Shown: in pieces, positions 24,434 through 32,653 of the stretch | How positions within the stretch are numbered: the stretch's first letter is position 1 | How the letters are laid out: every line of letters begins with the position of its first letter | DNA from: Thiodiazotropha sp040793985 | GTDB taxonomy: Bacteria > Pseudomonadota > Gammaproteobacteria > Chromatiales > Chromatiaceae | NCBI GenBank assembly: GCA_040793985.1 | Contig: JBFNJI010000003.1 | Location: forward strand, 248,001 to 312,000 | Direction of reading: 5' to 3' | Length of the DNA stretch: 64,000 bases | Program-made: the position numbers and the translations under genes | The notes under the pieces: model-generated | What the model saw: the letters and a program-made list of their open reading frames with translations, nothing else | Database searches by the model: none | What the model was told of the DNA's origin: nothing

Positions 24434-25891
24434 ATGGCCAAATCTAAATCGAAATCACAAAAAAGCCTGCTGAAACGCCTGAAAGCGGCTTTCGCGGGGA
24501 TGGAGGTCTGTGAAAAAGTCAATCTGAGTGGTGCCTATCGCCTGAAAAACAAAAAAATCGAGGTGCCGTTGCGAAGCTACCCGATCCAGCTCACCTTGGG
24601 TCAAAATGTCGACGCCCCTCTGCATCTATACCCTGAATGGTTGATCAACGACGATGGCGAAGGTGAGACTTCCGATCACTACATCCTGTTCGATCCGCAA
24701 CGCTACTTTTCCGAGATCGCCGGATTTTGCCGTCTTGACGATGGCGATAAAATCACCCTGGGTGACCGACATAACAGCGAATGCGATTTCGTCGATTGTG
24801 GTGATTGCGATCGGGGCTGCAGACTCAGCATCCGCAATGAAGAAGGCCATTTGACCTTTAAAGACCATAATTCAACCGAGGGTGCCTGTATTTCTCCCCT
24901 GGTCGATGAAAAGAAAATCAACAAGCTCATCAAGTGGCGCCGGGGAAAACTGAACCGTCTGAAAGATATCTATGGCGGCCCCATCAAACCGCTATCTGAC
25001 GGTGATGCCCTCAAACTGATCGAGCAAGTCAACGAGCTTCAGCTAGAAGAGAATTCACGCCCTCGCAATCGCAAGGACCTTCCCGGTGGTGTGGTAAAAC
25101 TGGCGAAGGGTGTCACCCCCATCATCGTCGGTGATTTACATACGAAACTGGATAACTTGCTGGTCATTCTCAGCCAGAACCACTTTCTTGAATCCTTGGA
25201 AGACGGCAGTGCAGCGCTGATATTGCTGGGGGATGCCGTCCATAGTGAAGAAGCCGGCCAGTATGACAAAATGAAATCCTCCATGTTGATCATGGACTTC
25301 ATTTTCAAGCTGAAAATCCGTTTTCCGGAGAACGTCTTCTACATCCGTGGGAATCACGACAGTTTTTCAGAAGAGATCGGCAAACAAGGTGTACCCCAGG
25401 GCCTGTTGTGGGAAAAGACCCTGCTCAAGCAAAGGGGCAAAGCCTATCACAAGGCCATGCAGCGCTTATACGATCTTCTGCCCTATGTGGTCCATTCAAA
25501 ATATTTCGCCGCCTGCCACGCGGCGCCGCCCACGTCCTCGCCGGACTATGAAAAACTGATCAATATCACCGATCATCCGGATCTCATCGAAGAGCTGTAC
25601 AATAATCGGCTGGAAAAACCCAACCGGCCCTCCGGCTACAATAAACGGGATATCAAGAAATTCCGTAAATGCCTGGGCCTCGAGTCCGACACGCCGGTGA
25701 TCGTCGGCCACACCCCCCTGTCCCTGGACGAAACCCTATGGGAAGATGTCAATAACATCGAAAATCACTACGTTGTCTACGGTGCCGGCGACGAATGGAT
25801 CGGCGTTATCACCCAAGTCCGGGGGGAAATCGTCCCACTGCGTTATCCGACAGAGCCTTTGATGGGGTACATCGACACACTTGATGACTGA
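24434..25891 (+). CDS. FHA-like domain fused to PPP-type phosphatase (copy 1)
   Basis: 485 residues. The N-terminus is basic. Residues 98-158 read like a degenerate FHA domain: GDKITLG, a variable loop, CRLSIRNEEGHLTFKD, then HNSTEGACI in place of the S-x-NG turn. A PPP metallophosphatase core follows: GDLH (233-236), GDAVHSE (266-272, in place of GDxVDRG), GNHD (306-309), His362 in CHAAPP and GHTP (425-428). All metal ligands expected for this family are present, so activity is likely. It is fully collinear with the 29011 paralogue. Proposed role: dephosphorylation of a phosphothreonine or other phosphate target selected by the FHA-like part. No signal peptide or membrane span, hence cytosolic. 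Confidence 0.8.
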   Translation: MAKSKSKSQKSLLKRLKAAFAGMEVCEKVNLSGAYRLKNKKIEVPLRSYPIQLTLGQNVDAPLHLYPEWLINDDGEGETSDHYILFDPQRYFSEIAGFCRLDDGDKITLGDRHNSECDFVDCGDCDRGCRLSIRNEEGHLTFKDHNSTEGACISPLVDEKKINKLIKWRRGKLNRLKDIYGGPIKPLSDGDALKLIEQVNELQLEENSRPRNRKDLPGGVVKLAKGVTPIIVGDLHTKLDNLLVILSQNHFLESLEDGSAALILLGDAVHSEEAGQYDKMKSSMLIMDFIFKLKIRFPENVFYIRGNHDSFSEEIGKQGVPQGLLWEKTLLKQRGKAYHKAMQRLYDLLPYVVHSKYFAACHAAPPTSSPDYEKLINITDHPDLIEELYNNRLEKPNRPSGYNKRDIKKFRKCLGLESDTPVIVGHTPLSLDETLWEDVNNIENHYVVYGAGDEWIGVITQVRGEIVPLRYPTEPLMGYIDTLDD

Positions 25892-26199
25892 CGGGGCGAT
25901 AGAAGTAGGTTTCTGGATGAGTCGGCGAAATCACCGGCTTGGGTCGACTCTTCCGGCTGGTCACTGATTATCTGCACCATCTACTCAATTCGGGCTTTTG
26001 CCTTTCCGGCGTAGAAAAAAACAGGCTGATGGGATTGCCCGAGGTATGCGGTCCATCACGTCCTTGCCCGAGTAAACACCGCCTTCGGATCATGGCTCAT
26101 AGTGATCTACAGGTCTGGATATCGTCATAGCCAGGCAAATCAAGGAATCTTTATTACACATCTACTAGGGCCTGTTAACTAAACCGCCAATAGGTATTT
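25892..26199. other. Intergenic region, no gene seen
   Basis: About 300 bases with no credible coding sequence, leading into repeat R1. Confidence 0.4.
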
Positions 26200-26375
26200 G
26201 TCATACCGGGTGTCGGAATTGGAGTCGACGGAGGAGAGCAGGGTAAAAATTTTCAGCGTATCTGGCTCCAAGTCAGCCGGATTCGGGGCGTAATGCAAGC
26301 GGTCGAGCGGCTCGATAGCAGTCGGTGGCTGTTGGACCGGGGTGAAAAGGGCGTTTATTCCTGCTATACGTGTAA
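26200..26375. repeat. Diverged repeat R1 upstream of the HBM sensor
   Basis: About 175 bases, from ACCGGGTGTCGGAA to AAAAGGGCGTTTATTCCT, recur at 28817-28992 in the same orientation with roughly 70% identity by eye. Each copy stands before a gene of the phosphatase/sensor group. On the minus strand both copies encode related peptides (RIAGINALFTPVQ and RIGKINVLFTRIQ), so the repeat could be a decayed ORF end or a mobile-element tail rather than a regulatory leader. Confidence 0.6.
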
Positions 26376-26464
26376 CAATACTGTCATAAACTATTGCTAT
26401 TTTCTTAAGCAGCGTTAGTAAGGACATCTTGGACTGTTTCTAAATCAAGAGGCGGGGTACGGGT

Positions 26465-28168
26465 ATGCTTGCCAGCAAGTTACGCATTGGGGAGAAAATC
26501 GGTTTTGGCTTCGGCTTGGTAGGTCTTCTGTTTCTTGGCGTGATCTGGCAGTACCACACGATACTGCAGCAGTCGTTGGCCGACTACCAGAATCTACAAG
26601 ATGTCTATGGCGCCAAAAAGAGTTATGCGTTGGAGATTGAGAACAGCATGCTCGAAGCGCGCAGGGCTGAAAAGCTGTTTCTGATTCATCGCAATGAACA
26701 GCTTGTGGCTGAGGTGGACCGGTATGTAGGCGATGTACTCCGGCATGCGGAAGAGCTTGGTGAAATCGATGAGTCAGCTGGCGAGACCGCACAACGCATC
26801 ACTGAGCTCAGCCATAGCTACCATCAGCACTTTCAGATGATAGCGGATGCCTGGCGTATAAAAGGACTGGATCATAATTCCGGTCTGCAGGGGGCTTTCC
26901 GCAATACCGTCCATGAACTGGAGTCCATGGCCGGTCGTTTTAAGGTGGGGAGCCTGTATCTGCAGTTACTGCAGATACGCCGAGGAGAGAAGGATCTTGG
27001 GCTTCGGCGCGAAGCGCAATACCGGGACAGGGTCCGGCAACTGATCGATGAATATGAGACGAAGGTTACCGCTTCAGAATTGGAACAGGCAGTACAGCAG
27101 CGGTTTCTTCAGGAGATCAATACCTATCGTGAGACATTTGCCGTGTACGCAAGCGGCGTACTCGCCAATCAGAGCGTGGCAGGCGGCAAGGGGCCGTTCC
27201 GGCAAGCGGCCCATAGGCTCGAGGCATTGATCAACAGTCACTACATTCCTGATCTGGAACAGAATATCCTGCAGCTTAGGCGGCGGGAGAAGGATTATCT
27301 GTTAAGGGGGGACATGGGCTATGTGGACATGGCTCTAGGAGAGCTCGAGCGTATCAATGCTCAGGTTGACGGATCGATGATTTCCGTTCAGGACAAAGCC
27401 ATGTTTACCGGTCTATTGGAAAACTACAAAAATGACTTCCTGGCATTGGTCGAGCAAAATAAGCGGATTGATCAAACCACTGAAGAGATGAAAAAGGCGG
27501 TGACAGAGATTGCACGCCTAGTGGAGGATAATGTAGATAGCGCCAATCAGGCGATGAATCAGATGGCCTCAGACATTAACCTGAATTCCAGGGAATATGA
27601 GAATCTGATGCTGTGGGTTGTTGCCAGTGCTGCTTTATTGGGTATTTTCTTTGCCATCACCATCACAATGCGCATTGTACATCCCTTACGGAAGATGGCG
27701 GGTATCCTGGACCAGTTGGCGTATGAGGAACCGGCGGAGCGAATGCCGTTTGTACCTGGGGGACGGGATGAGGTTAATTCCATGGCGGAGTCGGTCAATA
27801 CCATGGCCGACCACAAGGCCCGGTTTATTTCCTGGTGGAAGATGTCGATGGAAGAGGCCGATGCATGTGAGCGGCTTGAAAAAACCTTGTCAGCCGGTGA
27901 AGTGTCAATGAATGATGAATTGCGGGAGATTGAAAAGGAGTTGTTAAGCGCAATCTCAGCAAGGGGTGAATTGCTTGCTGAACAGTATCAAGAGATATCC
28001 AGATTAAATAGCGGCATAGCCGAACGGGCGGAAAGACTGTTGCAGGAGCATCTCAAAGGTGAATCGGTGACCTCCGTCAATACGATTCACCATTTGGCGC
28101 AATCAATACGCAGTATTCTTGATATGACGATGGCGCAAAATCAAACTAAACCCATGACGGCTAGGTAG
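26465..28168 (+). CDS. HBM-type membrane sensor with HAMP and coiled coil, no output domain
   Basis: 567 residues. TM1 is at about 13-29 and TM2 at about 382-402. The periplasmic part is a helical bimodular (HBM)-like domain. It contains three copies of the L-x-x-RRxEKxxL signature (about 62-73, 168-180, 269-280), where HBM receptors such as the 32654 MCP have two. A HAMP-like segment (about 403-455) is followed by about 110 residues of coiled coil. There is no MCP tip (no EAARAGE-type hairpin), kinase, GGDEF or EAL domain. It lies between the two FHA-PPP genes, so it may signal to them or to the GHKL protein by contact. Confidence 0.75.
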   Translation: MLASKLRIGEKIGFGFGLVGLLFLGVIWQYHTILQQSLADYQNLQDVYGAKKSYALEIENSMLEARRAEKLFLIHRNEQLVAEVDRYVGDVLRHAEELGEIDESAGETAQRITELSHSYHQHFQMIADAWRIKGLDHNSGLQGAFRNTVHELESMAGRFKVGSLYLQLLQIRRGEKDLGLRREAQYRDRVRQLIDEYETKVTASELEQAVQQRFLQEINTYRETFAVYASGVLANQSVAGGKGPFRQAAHRLEALINSHYIPDLEQNILQLRRREKDYLLRGDMGYVDMALGELERINAQVDGSMISVQDKAMFTGLLENYKNDFLALVEQNKRIDQTTEEMKKAVTEIARLVEDNVDSANQAMNQMASDINLNSREYENLMLWVVASAALLGIFFAITITMRIVHPLRKMAGILDQLAYEEPAERMPFVPGGRDEVNSMAESVNTMADHKARFISWWKMSMEEADACERLEKTLSAGEVSMNDELREIEKELLSAISARGELLAEQYQEISRLNSGIAERAERLLQEHLKGESVTSVNTIHHLAQSIRSILDMTMAQNQTKPMTAR

Positions 28169-28816
28169 GGCAAGGTCTGCTTCAGATGATGCCGACCTGG
28201 CGTTATACCAGGTTATTTAATGAGACAATCGGCGGAATAGGGTCGGTGAATGTATCCCGCGTATCAAGTCGGAATGAGGATGACCGTTACCTGGTTTTCC
28301 GATGACTGCCGGACTAGCCACCCGGATGGGCCTGTTCGATGATTCTGTCATTCGGCATACCGATGCCATAGTCACATCGTAGGTGACATAGGGTGACGCT
28401 TCGTCGCCGTCCATGCTGCTTTTACGGAATTGCTGGAAGTCGCCTCCTATCGAGGCATAGTCACATTTTCGCATCACCAGGTTCTCTCTTGCCTCCACGG
28501 CATTGCGGCCCCTGATCTCGCTCTACAGGCCTTCATTGATATATCCCGTGAGGAAATTCTCGAACTCAGGGGATTCCGCCAGGTGAAAGACCATCCATTC
28601 CGCATCATCGCTATTCGCCAGACTGGCTGCAGGGGAAAGGCCGGTCGACCCTCTTCGGAGAGATTGGTGAGCTACAAGATCTTGCTATAATCAACATCCG
28701 CGAGACCGGGGCGTTACCGGAAGACCGGACGCCGCGGGCTGGACTGTTTGACTGGCAAGCCTGTAACTCATTGGTTCAAGCCAAGATGCTGCGTTCACGC
28801 TAGCGGGACAGAGATT
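28169..28816. other. Intergenic region, no gene seen
   Basis: About 650 bases with only short frames on both strands and nothing recognisable. Probably decayed sequence between modules. Confidence 0.35.
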
Positions 28817-28992
28817 CGTCGTGCCGGGTGTCGGAAACGGAGTCACTGTGGAGAGCCGAGGGCTGGTTTTCAGCGTGCCTGGCGCCATGTCAGCCCGAAC
28901 AGGGGGCATCGCATGGTTGTTGAGAGACCCACTGGCAGTCTGCGACTTTTGGATCCGGGTAAAAAGGACGTTTATTTTTCCTATGCGTGACA
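28817..28992. repeat. Diverged repeat R2 upstream of FHA-PPP copy 2
   Basis: Second copy of the 26200-26375 repeat. It ends 18 bases before the ATG of the next gene, so it may contain that gene's leader. Confidence 0.6.
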
Positions 28993-29010
28993 AGTGTTAA
29001 GAGGTATGAA

Positions 29011-30468
29011 ATGGCGAGTGGTTCAGGGAGTTCGAAGAAAGGATTCTTTGCTAAGCTTAAATCTGCGTTTTCGCAGACCTCCCAGTATATGGAGCATCGT
29101 TTAGAGGAAGGCTTTCTGCTACAAGGTAGCAGTATACGGGTTCCCTATGAGGGTATTCCCATCGAAATTGGGTTTGGAAATGATTTTCGGCTCCTGCTCT
29201 ATGCTGAACAGTCAGTGGATGGAGACAATCTACAGGAGCAACCTAGTTTCCTGCTTATTAATCCGCAACACTATTTTAGCGAGATCAGCGGTTTTTTGCG
29301 TCTGACCAAAGGGGATCATCTGATTCTAGGCCTTGAAGATGATCTGCAGAAGCGTATCTTCAAGTACCCACATACTATAGCTAAACGCCAACTGTCGATT
29401 ATCCACGACGGTGATGCGTTATTGTTTAAGGATCTGGAAGGCGTTGAGGGAGTTCGGCTGACCCCGTTATTGAACGAGAAGGAGGAACACAGGGCCAACA
29501 GAAGACGGAAGGTGAATCTCCAGGAGATACGCCGTATCTTCGGTGGTCCAATCCAGCTGCTATCTCCCGATGAGGCGTTGGAGGATCTCAAGGCTGTTAT
29601 TGAGATTCTCGAAAAAGAGCCTTTGCGACCGAGAAATGAGCAGGGAATGCCTGGAGGAGTAGTCAGTCTGCCAAAAAAGATGATACCTATCATACTCGGC
29701 GACCTACATGCCCAGGTGGACAACCTGCTTACCATTCTGAGCCATAATGAATTTCTGGAAATGATGGGCGATGGAAAGGCTGCGATGGTCTTTTTGGGCG
29801 ATGCAGTCCATTCGGAAATGGATGGTAAACTGGCGGAAATGGAGAGTTCTCTACTGATCATGGATCTGATCTTTCGACTCAAGTTGTGGTTTCCTCAACA
29901 GGTGTTCTATGTACGTGGCAACCACGACAGTTTTTCCGAAGAGATCGGTAAGGATGGCGTGCCGCAAGGGTTGCTATGGGCCAAAGAGATGAAACGTGTT
30001 CGCGGCGAGGCCTACAGGAAAGCAATGGAGTATTTTTACGAACTGCTCCCTTATGTTGCATTATCGAAGGATTATGTGGCCTGTCATGCGGCACCTCCTA
30101 AAAGCAAGGTAACAATGGATATGCTGATAAATGTACACAGCTATCCCAGTCTGATGGAGGAGTTGACCTGTAACCGGCTGTATAGGCCTAATCGGTTGGC
30201 AGGTTACACCAAAGGCGACGTGAAGCGCTTTCGGAATTCCCTCAGCTTGAAAGCGGATGCAGAGCTATTTGTCGGGCATACACCATTAACCCGGTACGAT
30301 ACCTTGTGGCACAATGTTGGAGGCATCGAGCATCATGATGTCGTGTTCAGCGGAAACCTTCCTTGGATAGGACTCTTTACCAGCGTCGATGGGCATATGA
30401 TCCCTATTCGATATCGCAGCGAACCGTTATTGTCGGTATTGAATGAGCTTCAGGACAGTGATGATTAA
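29011..30468 (+). CDS. FHA-like domain fused to PPP-type phosphatase (copy 2)
   Basis: 485 residues, the same length as the 24434 protein and similar end to end. The FHA-like part (about 96-155: GDHLILG, KRQLSIIHDGDALLFKD) keeps an R-x-LSI strand but lost the Ser-Asn turn. The PPP motifs are intact: GDLH (230-233), GDAVHSE (263-269), GNHD (303-306), His359 and GHTP (422-425). AGAGG sits six bases before the ATG at 29011, preferred over an upstream ATG at 28987 with no RBS. It heads a run with the GHKL protein and a third phosphatase (30-base and 3-base gaps), implying one operon. Confidence 0.8.
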   Translation: MASGSGSSKKGFFAKLKSAFSQTSQYMEHRLEEGFLLQGSSIRVPYEGIPIEIGFGNDFRLLLYAEQSVDGDNLQEQPSFLLINPQHYFSEISGFLRLTKGDHLILGLEDDLQKRIFKYPHTIAKRQLSIIHDGDALLFKDLEGVEGVRLTPLLNEKEEHRANRRRKVNLQEIRRIFGGPIQLLSPDEALEDLKAVIEILEKEPLRPRNEQGMPGGVVSLPKKMIPIILGDLHAQVDNLLTILSHNEFLEMMGDGKAAMVFLGDAVHSEMDGKLAEMESSLLIMDLIFRLKLWFPQQVFYVRGNHDSFSEEIGKDGVPQGLLWAKEMKRVRGEAYRKAMEYFYELLPYVALSKDYVACHAAPPKSKVTMDMLINVHSYPSLMEELTCNRLYRPNRLAGYTKGDVKRFRNSLSLKADAELFVGHTPLTRYDTLWHNVGGIEHHDVVFSGNLPWIGLFTSVDGHMIPIRYRSEPLLSVLNELQDSDD

Positions 30469-30498
30469 TGTGAGTCTATAGCATGCGCAATCTTTCTC

Positions 30499-31263
30499 AT
30501 GATTAGGCATAGTGATTACGCCAAAGCGGCCAAGTCGCTTAAAGAGGGGCCGGTCATCTACCAGTCGGAAGACACCCTGCTCGATGAGGATCGGGAAAAA
30601 AAGGATCTGACCCTGGCTGAACTAAATCATATTTTCAAGCTCTACCTGGCAAAAACCAGCTCACGCCTCGCAGACCTTTCCATACTGGGGCAGTTCTCCG
30701 TTGTCTTCAACGATAGCCGTATGGCGAAGTGGCATAGTCTCAAGAAGCAGGAACAGAATGAAGCGCTTTCAGAAATGGTGATATTGCCTGAAGTCTACAA
30801 CGAACTGATCGCCAAGATCGGTGAAACAGCAGGGGATGCGCAAATAATAGGCTCAATCGTTAAAGATGCCTATCAAAACTCAATAGACAGTTTTTCTCAT
30901 GCCGCCTATACCCAACAGAAGTTTACGAGTCGGTTTCCCGGTTTCAAGGTTATCCTCTATCTCGATCAGAAAAGGAAACATACCGTTTTGTTGGTTGTCG
31001 ATAATGGCTACGGTAAGAATGTTGCCAAGCCAAGAAGATCTTATTTAGGCGAGGAAATGGACGGCAGCCTGTCGAACAGACTCATCGAGTGGTGCGTTCG
31101 GCATTTCGATAAACGCGAAGACAATGTGGACCACAGGATTGCCTATACGGGCGGTCAGGGTATGGCATTGAAAAAAATCAGAATAGAACTTGGTCTGGAT
31201 GTCAATGTGCACTACTTGACTACCGGGGCGGTTTTTGAGTTACAGCTGACCAATTTTTTCTGA
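30499..31263 (+). CDS. GHKL ATPase-like protein
   Basis: 254 residues. The C-terminal 150 residues show the Bergerat ATP-binding motifs: N-box SIVKDAYQNSIDS (Asn127), G1 box VVDNGYG (Asp168-Gly172), and G2-like GGQGMALKKI (218-227), ending TGAVFELQL like the last strand of HATPase domains. The N-terminal 100 residues are helical and unassigned. No phosphoacceptor-His domain is seen, so it is not an ordinary sensor kinase. It may be an RsbW/SpoIIAB-like protein kinase or a conformational ATPase. Its stop is three bases before the next gene, in an operon between two phosphatases. A protein kinase opposed by PPP phosphatases is the simplest model; inference only. Confidence 0.65.
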   Translation: MIRHSDYAKAAKSLKEGPVIYQSEDTLLDEDREKKDLTLAELNHIFKLYLAKTSSRLADLSILGQFSVVFNDSRMAKWHSLKKQEQNEALSEMVILPEVYNELIAKIGETAGDAQIIGSIVKDAYQNSIDSFSHAAYTQQKFTSRFPGFKVILYLDQKRKHTVLLVVDNGYGKNVAKPRRSYLGEEMDGSLSNRLIEWCVRHFDKREDNVDHRIAYTGGQGMALKKIRIELGLDVNVHYLTTGAVFELQLTNFF

Positions 31264-31266
31264 TCG

Positions 31267-32355
31267 ATGAATAAGCGAATAAAGAGGACAGGCCTAATTG
31301 GCTTTATTCAAAGGTCGATGCGCCGTGCCAAACACTTGCTTACACGCTCATTCCCCTGTTCCGAAGGGAGGCAGGATGATATCGGGTCATCGGCGCCACC
31401 AACCGCGCCGAGTCAAAAGGCGCAAGCTCAATCCCCCGATGACTCTGTTGAAAGCCACCTCAGATGCATAGTGCTTTCAGATACTGACAACAAACTAGCC
31501 CCGGTTACAAACACATTGGGTTACGCCGCGCTCCTCAATGACAGGGGTGAGCTGACGGATGATATGAACGGTGTCGTTATTTTTCACACGGGCGACCTGG
31601 TGGACAAAAAAAGACCTGATCCCTCGGTTGTGGACTTCTGGCGACAGGCTCGGCAGCAAGCGGAGATGAAAGGCGGATCTGTAAAGATAATTGTCGGTAA
31701 CCATGAGCAGGAGGTCTGGCGAAAAATAGTTGCCGGTAAGAAAATCGATCTGGAAAAGAATCATTTGGAGAGTTTGCAGGAGTTCATTGAATCGCTGGAC
31801 CTGTTTTATCTGGAGAGAGGTGTTCTTTTTATTCATGGTTATCCTACGCTGGAGTTTTTACGTACATTACAACACTACGATGAGGTGACGGGAAATAACC
31901 TGAATCAATTTAACAAAGACCATTATAAGAAGGCATTGAAAAGCCCTGAAGCAATGCAGTTGTACGCCTATGCGCGAGACCGTAAACAGAGGAATTACCT
32001 GCTATATGATGTTAAGGATGCGGCACAATATTATAAGAAACACGGTAAATTGATAGATATGCTGTTCAAGTCACTCAAAGTGGAAATTGTCATCCACGGG
32101 CACAGGCCACAGCGCTCTGGTGTGCAGATTGACTATGAATTCAGGAAATGGCTTCCGAATGTAAGAATGATCGGCAACGATACAATGGTGAGGCGAAAGG
32201 GATTGGGGGCAACCGTGGTTCGGTCTTGTGCGGACGGAAAGATGGATATTGTGTTTATCAATACTAAAAACAAGTCTAAAAAACAGCGCAAAATCGTAGC
32301 TGAATATCTTGGTGTCAATCAGGGTGGATCGACGACAGAGACCGAGGGCAACTAG
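31267..32355 (+). CDS. Divergent PPP-type metallophosphoesterase
   Basis: 362 residues. A basic, Ser/Pro/Gln-rich N-terminal linker (1-62) is followed by a calcineurin-like phosphoesterase core: SDTDN (71-75) at motif I, where GDxH is normal so the metal-binding His is missing; TGDLVDKK (108-115); GNHEQE (144-149); His190 in IHGYP; and HGHRP (about 276). All other ligands are retained, so activity may persist with altered metal use. A C-terminal Lys-rich tail follows. It is translationally linked to the GHKL gene. A guaA tail remnant lies 17 bases after its stop, so this gene closes the module. Confidence 0.75.
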   Translation: MNKRIKRTGLIGFIQRSMRRAKHLLTRSFPCSEGRQDDIGSSAPPTAPSQKAQAQSPDDSVESHLRCIVLSDTDNKLAPVTNTLGYAALLNDRGELTDDMNGVVIFHTGDLVDKKRPDPSVVDFWRQARQQAEMKGGSVKIIVGNHEQEVWRKIVAGKKIDLEKNHLESLQEFIESLDLFYLERGVLFIHGYPTLEFLRTLQHYDEVTGNNLNQFNKDHYKKALKSPEAMQLYAYARDRKQRNYLLYDVKDAAQYYKKHGKLIDMLFKSLKVEIVIHGHRPQRSGVQIDYEFRKWLPNVRMIGNDTMVRRKGLGATVVRSCADGKMDIVFINTKNKSKKQRKIVAEYLGVNQGGSTTETEGN

Positions 32356-32371
32356 GGATGTTTTCTCCACC

Positions 32372-32428
32372 AGGGTTGCCTGCGATCTCTTCGGCAAGCC
32401 TCCGGTCCCCAGTGAGTGGGAGTGACCG
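32372..32428 (+). pseudogene. guaA 3'-terminal remnant (copy D)
   Basis: TTGCCTGCGATCTCTTCGGC followed by AAGCCTCCGG and AGTGAGTGGGAGTGACCGG matches the last 15 codons of guaA (TAGCCTACGATATCTCCAGC, AAGCCGCCGG, GAGTGGGAGTGACAGG). The same orientation as guaA, 29 kb away. It shares the TTGCCTGC variant with copy C, so C and D may be more closely related to each other than to the resident gene. Confidence 0.8.
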
Positions 32429-32653
32429 GCATCAAGACGGAGCTCACATGACTCATAGGTTATCCGCCATACCAATGGAGAGGACCGCTACCGCTTGGTC
32501 AAGGCGATACCCGGTAAGTCCTGGTGTGGAATACTGCTAACAGACCCTGATATGGCTGGCTGTCGATCAAGGTTATTTTATGAAAAGGTAGACTGCCTGC
32601 CTCAAGCGACCCGGTCGTCGTTAATTGTTCATATATGCGAAAATCCACCCTTA
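32429..32653. other. Intergenic region
   Basis: No gene seen. It separates the guaA remnant from the convergent MCP gene. Confidence 0.4.

Noticed and set aside
28430..28690. Plus-strand open frame of 86 codons between the sensor and FHA-PPP copy 2
   Set aside because: No RBS, signal or family resemblance. It lies in what looks like decayed sequence.
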